Source: Zasmidium citrigriseum
Lineage: Eukaryota; Ascomycota; Dothideomycetes; Mycosphaerellales; Mycosphaerellaceae
Assembly (NCBI GenBank): GCA_002786025.1
Contig: NHNW01000031.1
Span: 186,001-250,000 of the forward strand
DNA: 64,000 nucleotides
Direction: 5' to 3'
This document shows, piece after piece, positions 8,267 through 20,428 of this stretch (positions are counted from its first letter, which is position 1; each line of letters starts with the position of its first letter). Position numbers and translations under genes: made by a program. The notes under the pieces were generated by a model. That model did not search any database. It was not told where the DNA came from and saw only the letters and a program-made list of their open reading frames with translations.

Positions 8267-11200
8267 TCAAAGCTCGGGGAACTGGACGACCAACTCGTTC
8301 GGCAGACCATCTGGATAAGCAGCCTTCAAAGCGTCTCGCTTGTTACGATAGACCTTGGTAGCTCTCTCCAGCCTGGCCTCTCTCGTCTTCTTCCACGTAT
8401 CGTAGGAGATGTTGCTCTGGGGACGAGGCTCGTTGAAGGACTCCAGAGCCTGATTGCGCAGGCTGTACGCGTTGATGAGCTTGTCCTTCAAGTTCTGGCG
8501 GTGAGCCTCCTGCTGTGAGGACTCGTCGGTGGTCTCGGGCTCAACACCCGTGTCGGCGCCATTGGCAGCGAGGAGTGTCTGAGCTGCCTTCTCTTCCTTC
8601 CGCCTCTTCTGGATTTCCGCGTAGCCCTCTGGACGGTTCTTAGGTTCCTTCACTTCCAGATCAGCGAACCGCGGAAAGTCCCTGGCGTCTTCGTCGTTGA
8701 GCTTTCCATTGCCCATGAGTGACTCCAACTTCTCGCGAGCCTCATTGTAAATGCGAGTAGTCTCCCGAAGTTTCATGGCGCCTTCGATAGTCCAGGTACT
8801 CTTGACTTTCTTGCGAGCCTCATCGCGGCTGCACCAAGCCTCCGTCAGAGTGTCTCGTGCCGCCTTCTTCTCCTCCCGCTTGCCACGCTTCTTCTCGGAT
8901 GCAGTCAACTCCTCTGCTTTAGCGGCATCGGTTTCGTCTTGCAAAGTGCTGCTCGCTGTCTTGGACTCGTTCGCACCCGTGGAGACTGTTGCAGGAACTT
9001 CCTGCGCCATTTCGATGTTCTTGTCTGATTTGCTGCCATCGGATCCGGTATCCTCACGAGCCGGTGACAAGTTGCCTTCTGCGTGCTGAGGCTTCAGTTC
9101 CGGAAGATTCAAACTCTTCGAGAACTCCTTGAAGCTGTCGAGTATTGCGTTAGCTGTCTCCCTGTCAGGAGGAGCCTCCACGTCTTGCTTGACGTCTGTC
9201 AACGACCCATCTGCGTCCGGGAGAACGTAATCATTTGGCTTGACCTTCGGCATCCACGGGTCCGATTCAGACAGCAGCGCGTCGAAGGTAGCTTGTGGCG
9301 TCGCCTGGGCTTCACCCAATCCCGGTGGCTTTTCCGTTGCTTTTCCCGCTGTAGGCGTCGAGCCATACGTTGACCATAGAACCGTATCCTTGGGGTGCAC
9401 GTAGTGCGGACGTGAGACTGGCGGCTGGATAGCAGGAACCTGGACAACTGGGGGTGGCGGGCGAACGATAGGAATAGCGAGTGATGGGCGTCGAAGCGCA
9501 ACTGTACGAGGGACGTCGGGAGTAGCTGGGGGTCTGAGTTGATTGTTGCTCAGCTGGTACGGGCTCACGGCATATTGGTTCTGCCAAGCCGAGTTCGACG
9601 CGTTGTTGGTGCCACTCATCATGTTCGCAACGTCCCCAAGGAACTGCGGGCCTTGCGGAGGTGGTACGACGTTGTGACCTGCAGTCCAGGACGGAATTCC
9701 AATGTGTCCAGTAGTATGCGGAGTAGCAGGCATAGCCATAGCTGGTGGAAAAGCGCCCATGCCTGGTGTCGAAGGGTTCTGCATCGCCGGGACTGCTGGT
9801 GCGTGAACGAAAGGAGGCATGCTCGGCGTGTACGCGTACGGGTTGTGCGTCGACGGTGCAAAGGACGACATGCTGGAAGTGTGATCGTACGGGTTGGCCG
9901 GATGACCAACACCTGCATACGGTGCGTGAGGAGCTGATTGGAAATCCATGTTGACCGGGGGAGCGTCTGGTATGAATGGCGATTCCGGCAACTTGTAGGG
10001 GTCGTATGGCGTTGGTATGCCGCCTGCGGCAGCAGCGCTGGGCACAAACAGTGATGGTGCAGGCACATGAGCATCAGGCGGCATTTCAGCAGCCTGTGTG
10101 GCCGTCTGGGTGGGAGCAAAGAAAGCCGGAGCATTTGGCGTCAGCTTAGCAGATTTCTTGGGTGTAGTCTCTTGCTCAGCGTCGTCAAGATCGATCAGGC
10201 TCAACTGTTGGTCTTTCTTGGTGGCATGCCGAGCTGGTGTCGCGTCTTCGCGAGCGGTCGCGTATGTGCTGGAGCTTGAAGATGGTCAGTGTTCGATGCA
10301 ATGCGGATATTCAAATTGAGTATATCTTGCCTGTCTTGCTTTGCATGGGCCTGTTCTTTCAAAACTCTCACGGCGTGTCGAAGAATGCTTGTTTGATTTG
10401 AGCTGCAAGTGTATGTTAGTAGAAGTTGATAATGGATACTGAATGATAATACCTTGAGTCTGCGACCTCTGCGATGCGACTGTGGTTGGCCTCACGAGAT
10501 GGAGAGGATTTGGGCGTCTTCTCGCTCACGACTTGCTGGCCTTGAGATGCAAGAAATGCAGCCTCAAACTCGGCTGCTGACGGTAGTTCCTGCTGTGTAG
10601 ACTGACTCTCTTCGGCGTTGAGGTCAATCGATCCACCCGGACTCCCGTCACTCTTCTTGGGAGAGCCCATCAACGATCTGTCTGTGTTCTTGAAAGCAGC
10701 ATTTGTGGCAGAGAACTTCTCAGGAGTGGATACGGCGGGAGGACAGCTGCTTGCGTGAGGAGACTCTCGTACTTTGGGGGCACCATTCGTCATGAAGGAC
10801 CTGTCCTCGACGCCCAGAAGGCGGGCACCCTCGATTTGATCGTCGGATACAAACCGCATAGGCCCTCTGAAAGACTTGAGCACTTCCACTGACATCGCAC
10901 CTGGTGCGGGACTGGTGACGGGTGGAGTGCCATCGTAGAATCGCAACTTCTCGGGATCTTGAAGCGATGGACGCGTCTCTGGTGCTGGAAACAGCGTCTC
11001 GAGTACACTGCGCTGATGAAGTGATGTCTCAGGGCCCTTTTGCTTGACTTCCGTTGGCTTTTTGTCCTCTTCGCTTGCAATGACTTGATTTGCCGCACTC
11101 GTCTCCGGTGGCTTGTTCTCTGCGCGGGCCACTTGGGCCGCTTGGACGGTAGGGGCAGCAGAGTCGGATAGATCATTTGAAGTCTCTTGAGAAATAGCGC

Positions 11201-12441
11201 CCTGGGCCTTCAGCTCATTTAGCCACTTGACGTGTGGTGGAGGAGACTTCGACGCAGATCTCTGAACCACGCCTGGCTGTCTTACACTTGTCCTGCCTCT
11301 TGGACCTGTTGTATCAAGTTGTGTGCTCTTCGCGTTTTGAACATGCGTCTTGGTGGGCTGCGAGGGCCGTGAGGGACGCGAGGGTGTTGACTGGTTCATG
11401 GATCGCGCGTGGCCGTTGGATGTCCTAGCGTATGGTGGTTGTGGCTTCTTGCCACCGCCTTTTGTAGCGGATGTCTGGAAGGCCGCTGCCTCAGCAAGCT
11501 GGTCTGCAGAACAGTTCCAGGGGTTGCCTGGGGCTCTGTTCTCAGTGGCCTTATCCCTCGTTGGCATAGTTCTGCCAGGACGAGATGTAGGGGCGGATAT
11601 CATGTCGTCAAGCCACGATCGCTGCTCCTGCGCCCTCTGGTTCTCCTTGGACGGCTTGGAAGACTCGGCATATCTAGGCATGTGCTGCTGTTGTTCTGAT
11701 GGAGCCATCCTTGAGCCCGTCGGTACCGTTCGCTCAGTCTCTTCTCCCCATCCCCACTCTTCTGTGTTGGCCGGTGGCATATCCTCTTGTTGAAGCTCAT
11801 CATACCTATCATGAGTCCAACGTTCTTCGATACAAGACGGACCATCCGTTGGGTAGCCTGGCTGATATCCTTCGAAGAGCTCTGGCCGCAGTCCAGCCTG
11901 GGTGGTGGTGGCGTCGAAGGAGACTTCTTGGTGGCTCGACTCTCCGTGGTTTGAAATGATTTCAAACTGCTCAGCATGCTCTTCAGTGCCATGGACGTTC
12001 TCAGCGGATTCGGGGATGAAGGTTTCGGTCTGCTGGTCGTCTTCCCGCTCGTGATCTTCGGGCAGTGGCGTGTCAGGCTCCTGGGTCTCGTCGATGTGGT
12101 GAACACGACGAGGCTCATCCATGCAGAGTCTCAACATAGACGAGGCGAAGAGGAAGAGGCGGCCCAGAAGGTACATCTGGCAGATCCAGATGCAGATGAA
12201 GCAGAGAACGGCTACGAGCATCATTACTGCCGCGACCATGATCGCATACAAGACGGTAAGCCAGGCCAGTAGCATCACGCCTTTGAACTATAGAAATGTA
12301 TCAGTATCGTCGTCGGTGGATGGTTCATCAATTGTTACTCACCGCATTCTTGAGTTCCTCGTCGACCCTCTGGTCCGCCAACTCTGACTCCGGCGGATCA
12401 GGAGCCTCAGGCGGCTCCGCCTCAAACGGCGAAGTGTACAT
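8267..12441 (-). CDS. Large fungal protein of unknown function, N-terminal membrane segments, disordered body, coiled C-terminus
   Basis: Three exons are inferred: 12441-12343, 12287-10453 and 10274-8267, giving 1,313 residues. Intron 1 (12288-12342) has GTGAGT..TATAG in phase 0; intron 2 (10275-10452) starts GTATTA, has CTGAC just before its acceptor CAAG, and is in phase 2. Exon 1 encodes MYTSPFEAEPPEAPD..; exon 2 opens with two close hydrophobic stretches (residues about 35-85), then a long acidic, Ser/Pro/Gln-rich disordered region. Exon 3 begins in ATAREDATPARHATKK..LSLIDLDD, continues Pro/Ala-rich, and ends in a Lys/Glu/Arg-rich helical region. Exon 3 has no ATG near its start, which supports joining it to exon 2. 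A nearer acceptor at 10402/10403 would instead end the protein at 10201 (see findings). A two-gene reading cannot be excluded. Confidence 0.6.
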
Positions 12442-12733
12442 GTTGGCGAGTATCCGACCAACGTGCTGGTGTTGTTGTCAATATCCGCCAATGGGTTGAG
12501 GTTGTCGTTGTTTGGGGTGGCGTTTGTCAGGTGGGCGGGTTGAGGAAGGAGCAAACGCAGCTGCAAGTTTGATTTCGAAAGTGCTCCAAAGCTCGGACCG
12601 GCAGCAGCACAAGCGACACTCTCACAAGAGGGGAAGGCAATCGTGAAAGAGAAAGAGCTTGTTGCGAGGGGTATGGACGCAGTCAACTTGGAACAGCCTT
12701 GGAAACATACAACGAACTGAACTCGCACCTTCC

Positions 12734-14343
12734 TTACGCCTGACCCTGCCTCCTCCTCCTCATGCCCACTTTCAACCCTAGCGGCTTCCGCAAGAACCCT
12801 TCGCGCGTCTCCAGGTGGTCTTGGTAGAGCTCGAACTCATATCGCCGGAAGACAGTCGACACGATCAATGCCAGTTCCATTTCGGCCTACGGAAACGAGT
12901 CAGCATCGACGACAACAACGATGACGAAGGGAGCATAACAACAACGGAACGAGGAGGAGGTATACATACCACATTCCTGCCAACGCAAGCACGAGGACCA
13001 TAAGAGAAGGGAATGAAAGCGCCCTTCTGTCTCTCGGTCACCTTCTCCCAACGCTCAGGCCGGAACTCGTCAGCGTCCGGGCCCCAGATCTCCTTGCTAT
13101 GGTGCATGGTATAAGCTGGAACGCTGAGAACGATTCCTTGAGGGAAGCGACGACCGCAGACATCAACACCAGGACCGGGAGGAACAACCCTTGGAAGACC
13201 TTGGCTGGATGTGCTGTGGATGCGGAGTGTCTCTTGGATAACCATGTCGAGATATGGAAGGTCCTTGACCTGTTCGAACGATGGGACATCATCGCTGGGC
13301 AAGGCCTGGTCGAGTTCGGCCTGGAGTTTCTTGACCACATGAGGATTCTTGAGGCAGTGGTAGAGCAGGGCGCAGGAGGTATTCGAAGTCGTGTCTGATC
13401 CAGCGATGAGCTGAGTGAGAGCCTCAGCCGTCAGTTCCTCTCGGCCCAGCTTCTCGCCCTTCTCGTCTTTGCCTTCCATCAATCTAGCCAGGAGGTCCAC
13501 ACGATCGATCTCGCCCCTCTCAGCAGCCGCCAATCTTGCGTTGACACGAGCAACAGCAATACCGGAAAGATTTGCAATGGCAGCCATACCTTTGCTGAAG
13601 AATGGATCCGGAAGATACTTGGCGTATGGCTTGATCCATGGCATACATCCAACGGCATTGGAGACCTCTCCACGTCGGTTCAGGACCTCAATGGCCGGAG
13701 CGTATGTTGGAGGAGAATCAGGAGTCATCCGTACCTCTGCAATATCCGCGCCCTTCTCAAGCATGCCAAACGGAGCGCCGAAAGCCAGATCGCCAATAAT
13801 ATCGAAAGCCACATAGTTGAACCAGTGAAGGGCATCGAATTCGGTGTATTTGCCATCGCCAGTCTTCTTGTTGATCTCGTCCCATCTCGTGGCGAGCAAC
13901 TCCAAATTGTGATGGATATACTGCTCGAACTGGCCGATACTCTTCGCACTGAAAGTGTGAGACACCGTCTTACGCTTCCGGGTATGCTCCGCACGATCAC
14001 GCGTGTTGAAAAGCCCACGTCTCATGGCCACGAAAGCATCGTAGTATTCCGCCTTGAGGAACCCCGTTCCATGGCCGTAAACGATGGGGATGGCATCCGG
14101 ATCCGCGATGGAGACGTGATCTGGCTGAACCCGTACGAACTTGCCGTACTTCTCGTGAAGCTTGTGCACCGTCAAATACCTCCTGCACCGGCGACATTCG
14201 TACATGTACCAGAGCGTGGTGAATTTAGCCAGTATCGGGCCGGGAACATCTTGGATCGACCAGTTTCGCAGGAACGGCAGCACGAAGTACAGCACCGGCA
14301 GCGCCAGCAGCGTCCATGGCGTGAAGAGGAAGGAGAGAAACAT
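12734..14343 (-). CDS. CYP53-type cytochrome P450, probable benzoate 4-monooxygenase
   Basis: Two exons (14343-12970 and 12886-12734; intron 12887-12969, 83 nt) give 508 residues. The start is the ATG at 14343 (MFLSFLFTPWTLL), just before the N-terminal membrane anchor; the frame extends upstream only through non-ATG codons. P450 landmarks: I-helix AGSDTTSN, ExxR in QETLR, PERW, and heme loop FSYGPRACVG with Cys at about residue 453. The splice joins GRNV to AEMELALIV, restoring the L-helix, and the end is LETREGFLRKPLGLKVG. The family is the fungal CYP53 group, ER-bound enzymes para-hydroxylating benzoate towards protocatechuate and the beta-ketoadipate pathway; substrate is inferred from similarity recalled, not tested. 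A TATATATA box lies about 130 nt upstream. Confidence 0.88.
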
Positions 14344-15062
14344 CCTGCCCGTCCAGGTTTCTCCAGCGACCTGATGGCGATGGAATTGTGATGACAAGGT
14401 AGGAAGGTGGTGAGAAAACTTCGAAAGGAAGGCCTCGCTAGACGTCCCAGCCAGACCCGCGTTCGTAAAAGCAATATATATACAACACGGACATCATGAC
14501 AAGCAACAGGAGGGATCCAGAACCCGTACTCTCGCGCCGAAGCCTTTAGAGTTCACCCGTCCCACTTCGCCGAAGGTCTGTACATCGTGCCCAGGTACTA
14601 CCAGAGCTATGCTGAGCGCAAGGCGTCAGCTGTCATTACTTTGCTTTGCCCAGCCAGCGGAGCCCCCCAGCAAAAAGCGTTGTCACCCCGCAGCCATGGC
14701 TGGCTAGCTCGGAGAAGGGGTGGTAAGCTCGGAAATGTCTCGTCGATTGGCTCGACGGAAAGCAGTGTCGGGAGCTATATATTGCCCCAGACCATACTCC
14801 AGCTACCGTCATGGCAGCTTTTGGGGGAATCGCTCTCGTATGCGGGTTTGGAGACTATCTACATCGATGTTCGGCTCGGCGTGGTTGGATTGACCGATCA
14901 TGCCGAACGGCGAGTTATGTCGAAGATCCACTTTCTGCACAGTGTACATAATCACGTATGTACAGACAGATTTACATACCCAAAGTGCAACTACCTCTCA
15001 GCAGCAGATTCCATGACTTTTGCTCTACCAAACGCAACTCAATGCCCGATTGTTGAAGTTAC
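14344..15062. other. Intergenic, CYP53 promoter and PEX6 3' flank
   Basis: No supported gene. A plus-strand frame of 186 codons (14587-15147) runs into the PEX6 coding end and encodes nothing recognisable. The region holds the TATA element for the P450. Confidence 0.6.
14475..14482 (-). promoter_or_regulatory. TATA box of the CYP53 gene
   Basis: TATATATA inside GCAATATATATACAAC, 132-139 nt upstream of the start codon at 14343. A TATA element fits an inducible catabolic P450; the assignment rests on sequence and position only. Confidence 0.5.
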
Positions 15063-18000
15063 TCAATCGTACAAATCCTCCCCATCCCCGTTGCCGATGT
15101 TATTATGGATCCCGTCAGGCAGGCTCTCGCTGACATTGGGTGAATAATCGCTCTCATGACTTTTGCCCTTGCCCTTGCCCTTGCCGGAGTATGGTTTGCT
15201 TGCGTGGTCGTTCAAGGATAGGTTGTCGGTGCGTATGACATAATCCTCGTCGGGCTCGGTTTCTGCTCGAACCGCGTGCGGTCCAGGGGGAGGAACATGG
15301 GGGTGGGGACCACCATTCATGGTCGGAGCCTTGCTCTTGCTGGCACGCTTCATAGCGGCCATGGCTTGAGCACGCATAGCTTGGCCATTTGGTCCGGCAT
15401 TATCCGACGGGGAACGTCCATCGCCGTCTGCATTCGCGTCGTCCTTCTTCGTTGCGCCTTCGAACGTAGCTCGCACTCGTTCGTAGTGTCGAAGTTCGTC
15501 CATGCTAACGCTAGGAACCAGCTCCTCCCTAGCTCGAACGAAATCTTCCTCCACCACGGTCACCTCTGTATCCTGATCCGTGCCGTAGTGGTCGAAATAG
15601 TATGCAACAGAAATCTTACTTTGTCCGCGGGATGCGCGCTCGGCATTGATTGCAGCAACACGCTGGTCAACGGAACGTGCAGAGCGTGTCACGGCCTTGA
15701 GCATGGCATCTGAGCAAAGGGCATACAGATCAGCTCCAGTGAACGTGAACGGGAGGCTTTCAGAGACTCTCGGGAGCGACAGGGACGGGTCGAGGGTAAA
15801 TCTAGATGATTGTTAGCAAGGCCAAAATTGGGTGCAGCAGATTTGCGTCGTGAACTTACTTCCTCGTCAAGGCTTGCAGGATCGTCGCTTGTTTCTCGTG
15901 AGTGTCGCTGATACCTAGATAGAGCATCTTATCGAAACGACCTGGACGCAGAAGTGCCTGGTCAAGAAGATCCGGTCTGTTGGTAGCGCCAATGACGAAG
16001 ACACCGCCTCCGCTCTCTTCCCCATCACTCATGCCATCCAGTTCGGCTAGCAATTGTGAAACAATCCGGTCCATCACACCACCACTATCGCCTTGATTGC
16101 CACGCTTCGGTGCAACAGAATCCAATTCGTCAAAGAAAACCACGCAAGGACGAGCGTCTCGAGCTCGTTGGAAGACCCTTCTGACGTTGGCTTCGGACTC
16201 GCCAATGTACATGTTGAGCAATTCTGGACCCTTGACCGAAAAGAAGTTCAGGCTGAACTCTGTGGCGATTGCCTTGGCCAGAAGGGTCTTTCCGGTACCA
16301 GGAGGCCCGTAGAAGAGGATGCCGCTTCGTTTCTTGAGACCCTTTGCGAACAGCTCCGGGCGAGACAGAGGGAGCTGGATAGTCTCGATGACAGCATCCT
16401 TCACATTTGTCAGGCCACCAACGTCGGACCACTGTACGTTGGGGATCTTTGGGGCACCGATGGAGTCTGCGAAGTTCTTTCTTGCGAGATCAACCGCAGC
16501 ATCGAAATCGGCAGGCACGATGGAGCTTGCAGGTGCACCTCCCGCGAGTTGGATGTCTTTCAGTGTGATGCCGCGCTCCGTCACCTCAGACTTCGAGATG
16601 GCTAAGGTGTCTAGTCGTTCGGCTTTGGCGACAATGGCGCGGTCCACAACATCAAGCAGATCGCCTGCCACAAGTGCAGCAGTCTTCACGGCGATTGAGC
16701 CGAGATCAACGTCCACGGCCAGAGGCAACCCGGACTCAGTGATAACTTCGCGAAGAATCCCCTCTCGCTCGCCTTCATCTGGAGCGGTCATTTCCAGCTC
16801 GTGGGTGAAGAGTCCGCGGACTGTATCAGACACTTTGTCGATGTCGGTCGTGGTCGCTATGAGCACGCGCGCGGTTTCCAAGACATCTTTGAGGGATGAA
16901 GCTGCACGATCTTCACCAAGCACTTCAAGATGGGTGATGCAGAGAGCAGTGAACTGTGGTCCGCAGTCCATCGCTCGCTCGCAGCGTGCCTCAAGGAGTC
17001 CTTGCGTTTCCACACCTGCTCCTCCCTCTGAGGCAATATCGTTTGCGTCAATGGGGAAATAATGCAGGCCGAGGTCAGCACAAGCTCTTTGCACTGTACG
17101 TGCTTTGCCAATGTTGCGCTGAGTGGAGTAGATCAGCACCGTCAACGGAGGCATTCCGAGATGGACCGCACGAGGACTGATGGATACCGACATCAACTCA
17201 CGCAGCCGACGCTGAAGTGGAGAGATGTATGGCTGGACAACTTCAGGCATCGCCTGGGCGGAGCCTGTCTTGTTTGGCATTTTGCGGAGGCCCAGGTAGT
17301 ATTGCCAGGTGTTGCTTGACGCAGACGGAAGCCTGCGTTTGTCGTCTCCTAATTGACGCATCTGTATCCTCGATGGATCAATGGATGCAGCGTCTCCCCA
17401 TTGATCGGCATCCGGTGAGTCCGGCTCCTCTGATGGTGGGATGTTGACACCTTCTATGGCGAACCAAGCTACGTTCATCCGTTGATGGCTCTCGTCACTT
17501 TCACGGTCCTTGACCGCGTGACAAAGCAAAGCAGCCGCACTGCTGCCGTCTTGCTCTGCCTCTCCCTCGTAGACCGATCGACCGAGCGATTCGTCAACTT
17601 GGATGGCGATCATGTCTCCGGGCTTGACGATTCGCTGCTTCTCCTCGAAATACTGTTTCAACTTGGCGAACAGGGTGTTGTTGAGAGACCTTTCCGTGGA
17701 GATAGGGGTAACGATCTTTCTCAGAGTCACCTCAGACGCCGTTGGTGGGAAACGTGCAGATACCGACGCTGGCCTTGGTGTCATCGGCCGCTTCAGGCTC
17801 GCTCGTTTTTGTGATGGCATTGAAGACATGCTGATATTTGTGGGTTCCTGAAGATTGGCCAGTAGTATGGGGGAGAGGTAGATCGTGGCTGCGGACGAGG
17901 CGTTGTTCGTGATGAGAGAGGAGATGCTGTCTCTGCGTCCGTGTCTGGCATTGACTTGATATCGCGCTGGGCGCTTCGACATGCACTCAGGTAGAGTATA

Positions 18001-19413
18001 GACCTTGACTGGACGCCATTGCTGAGGCGCAGCCAGGTCGCCAAAAGCGCTCAGCTGTGGCAGTATATGGCTTTCGGCTCCCTCAATTCTCACCCAATCT
18101 CCAGAGAAACATCCAAGGCGAGCTAGAGACTGAGGGTCCACATAGACACGAGCTTCTTCATCTTCATCCGGCGCAGGCTTTGGGTGTAGCAACTCATTTG
18201 GAATGGGCTCTACCAGTCCTTGCGCGCGGAAGATCTTGCTTCGGGTAGCATGGCCACCACGTATCGTAGTGGAAGTCATGTTCGAGAACACAGAGCCTGG
18301 AGTGCTGATTCCGTGGGTGCGCCCTCCGAATGGACGAGGTGTAGCAGAGGTAAGAGCAGAACTCAACCCAGATGGCGCATCAGCCAGGCCAGGCTTCGCG
18401 AGTGAGATCATATCATCAGAATCGTCCGATAGATTGCTCTCCTCGGCACTTGAGTCTAGTAGATCGTCTGAAGCAGAGAAGTCCGTAGCAGATTTTGAAG
18501 TCACGACCGGTTTGGCGGGAGAGTTCTCCTCAGTCGCAGAAAAGAAGGCCTCATTTGCGGTATCCTCCTCCCCAGAGTCTTCGTCCAATCGAGGTGATAG
18601 AAGTGCGCGATTTCCAAAGAGATTCGGTCGTTTATCTGAAGATGGCACCAGTACAACGTTGGTCGTGGCGGAAACGAAGCCCTGAGATACAGGCTCACAG
18701 GCCAGTACCTTGGCAGGAGGCGCCGGGGTGTGGGTGACTGGATGAGCAAATGGTATCGGCAAGACATCTTCTGTGTGCAAGATCCTCGTATATGCAATGA
18801 TCTCGTGGACTAGCGATTTCGCCTTCACTTCTCCAGGAGTGCTTGGTCCATTCTCCTGAGCATCTGTAACAGCCCTCTTCCCAGATCTCCTGTTTCCTCC
18901 AGTGCCCATGCCCCCACCATACTTTTTGTGCACATCTTCTAGCTTTTGAATTGCCTCTGTGTCTACCGACACAAAGACCGTATCCAATGGCAACGGAGTC
19001 ACATCGCTGATCCTCACTTCCACCCAAGTGTTCTGGCGGAGGGTCTTGGTTGGCGAGACGGCATGGACGATTCTGATAAAGGACTGAGTACCAAGCGCTG
19101 AGGCAGGAAACCGGATCGTGGAGACTGGCAGGGGCTTCTCGTCCGCCAGTTGTGCCCTCAAGGGGAGGATGGCCCAGTTCGACTCGGACGGCGATGGATT
19201 CGGGGTCCAAGGCGTGATAGCTGCGTACAATGTTTTGCTTGCGCCATCTGTGTCCTCTCCCAGAAACAACTCTTCCACAAGGTCACCTGACAGCACGCCA
19301 ACCTCGCCCTTCAGGTTGCTGTCAAGGTAGACTCTGGCCGAGACGGCAGGCTTGTCCGCTCTCCTTCTCCTCTTTCTCTTCAAAGAGCCCGGCTTGGGCA
19401 TATCATAGACCAT
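15063..19413 (-). CDS. PEX6: Peroxisomal biogenesis AAA ATPase Pex6
   Basis: Two exons (19413-15860 and 15801-15063; intron 15802-15859, phase 2, GTAAGT with a GCTAAC branch and TCTAG) give 1,430 residues. The long N-terminal region is followed by a degenerate D1 ATPase module (Walker A-like YSTQRNIGKART without a GKT) and a canonical D2 module: Walker A GPPGTGKT near 1036-1043, Walker B VVFFDELD near 1091, ATNRPDLLD and RPGRFDK. The exon junction rebuilds ALTRKFTLDPSLSL and leads into the ATPase lid (FTGADLYALCSDAMLKAV). Family role: with Pex1 it extracts Pex5 from the peroxisomal membrane. The C-terminal tail is disordered, with a GKGKGKGKGKS run encoded by a hexanucleotide repeat near 15168-15187. 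Confidence 0.95.
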
Positions 19414-20428
19414 ACTCGTCTACGCCCTCCTCCGCAGGCAGTTTGTCGACAGTCAGAGACGAGACAACAAATACATGGCCAGCGACACGTTCTGGCGTTG
19501 TCGAAGCGAGAAGCAGACAGAGGCTAAATCTGCCGAGGCCGAGGTCCGACGCGAGGATCGTTTGGCGGTTGGAGCTCGAAGATGGAATTGAGCAGTCGAT
19601 GAAATGAGGACGACGAACACAGACACGACATCACGCCCTCGCCTGCCCACCGTGACCAGCTCGCATTGCGGCGTGCGGTGACTGAACCTTCGCTGCTGAG
19701 CCGGCTTGGCCAGACAGGCAAAGGTTCAAACCTTCACCTCTTCGAGAAGCTCCCAGGTGCACGCAAAACGCGGGGCGGGAGGTACGTATAGATGTGAAAG
19801 GACCAGGGAGTCGAAATGACCACAGAGGACGTGGCATCAGTTCTACGCTGGCTCCAACGACGCGCGTAGTGAGAGCTCTCACGAACAGCGAAGAGACAAT
19901 GGCACAGGAGCTATGCCAGAGAAGACGATCCTCGAGAGATGCCTCACAGAACAGCAAATTGTCATTGTCACACGCCCTCACATCGAATCCTTGCGCCTGG
20001 AGACGTTTGATTGGCATCGAGTATTTGTGTGACAGTCCAGGAGTCCCCATCAGTGCTCGAGTGACATCTTGGCACCGCACGTGCAAAAGCTGGAGCAGAA
20101 GCAGGACGCGGTGAAAAGAGACCCTGCGTCATCGGCTTTCATGTGTCAGTGCAGCTGGCTGGCTGGCGGTGATTGAGAAGTCTCAAGAGATCATCACCAG
20201 AGCGGCTCGCTGCGGAGAGCGACGGCCTTTCTTGCAACACATGCCCTCTACCGTCTACAACATGCGCAAGGATCTCTCCTCCATTGTTCGCAATCTCATC
20301 TAATAATCATTCGTTCCCTTGCCATTTCCAACCAATGCGTGCACAGCGTCGAGTGTCCGGTATTCCGCGTCTATCCGCGTACCTAGCAATACGGGTATCA
20401 CGTACCGCCGCTTCTCGCCCAGCCCGCT
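19414..20428. other. Intergenic, divergent promoter of PEX6 and the lipase gene
   Basis: About 1 kb with no supported gene. Minus-strand frames (for example 20086-19631, 151 codons) have no recognisable motif. A TGGCTGGCTGGC triplet of tetranucleotides occurs near 20156. No clear TATA or TE sequence is seen. Confidence 0.55.

Noticed and set aside
10084..10204. Independent start for the downstream 645-codon frame (TTG at 10204 or ATG at 10084)
   Set aside because: The sequence upstream of 10084 is protein-like and continuous with the exon starting at 10274, which joins in phase to the preceding exon. A separate gene remains possible but is less economical.
14587..15147. Plus-strand 186-codon frame in the CYP53 promoter
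   Set aside because: Unrecognisable peptide overlapping the PEX6 coding end. No splice or promoter evidence.
19722..19735. GGTTCAAACCTT resembling a tRNA B box
   Set aside because: No A box or acceptor/anticodon stems can be folded around it; the sequence is simply a short palindrome.
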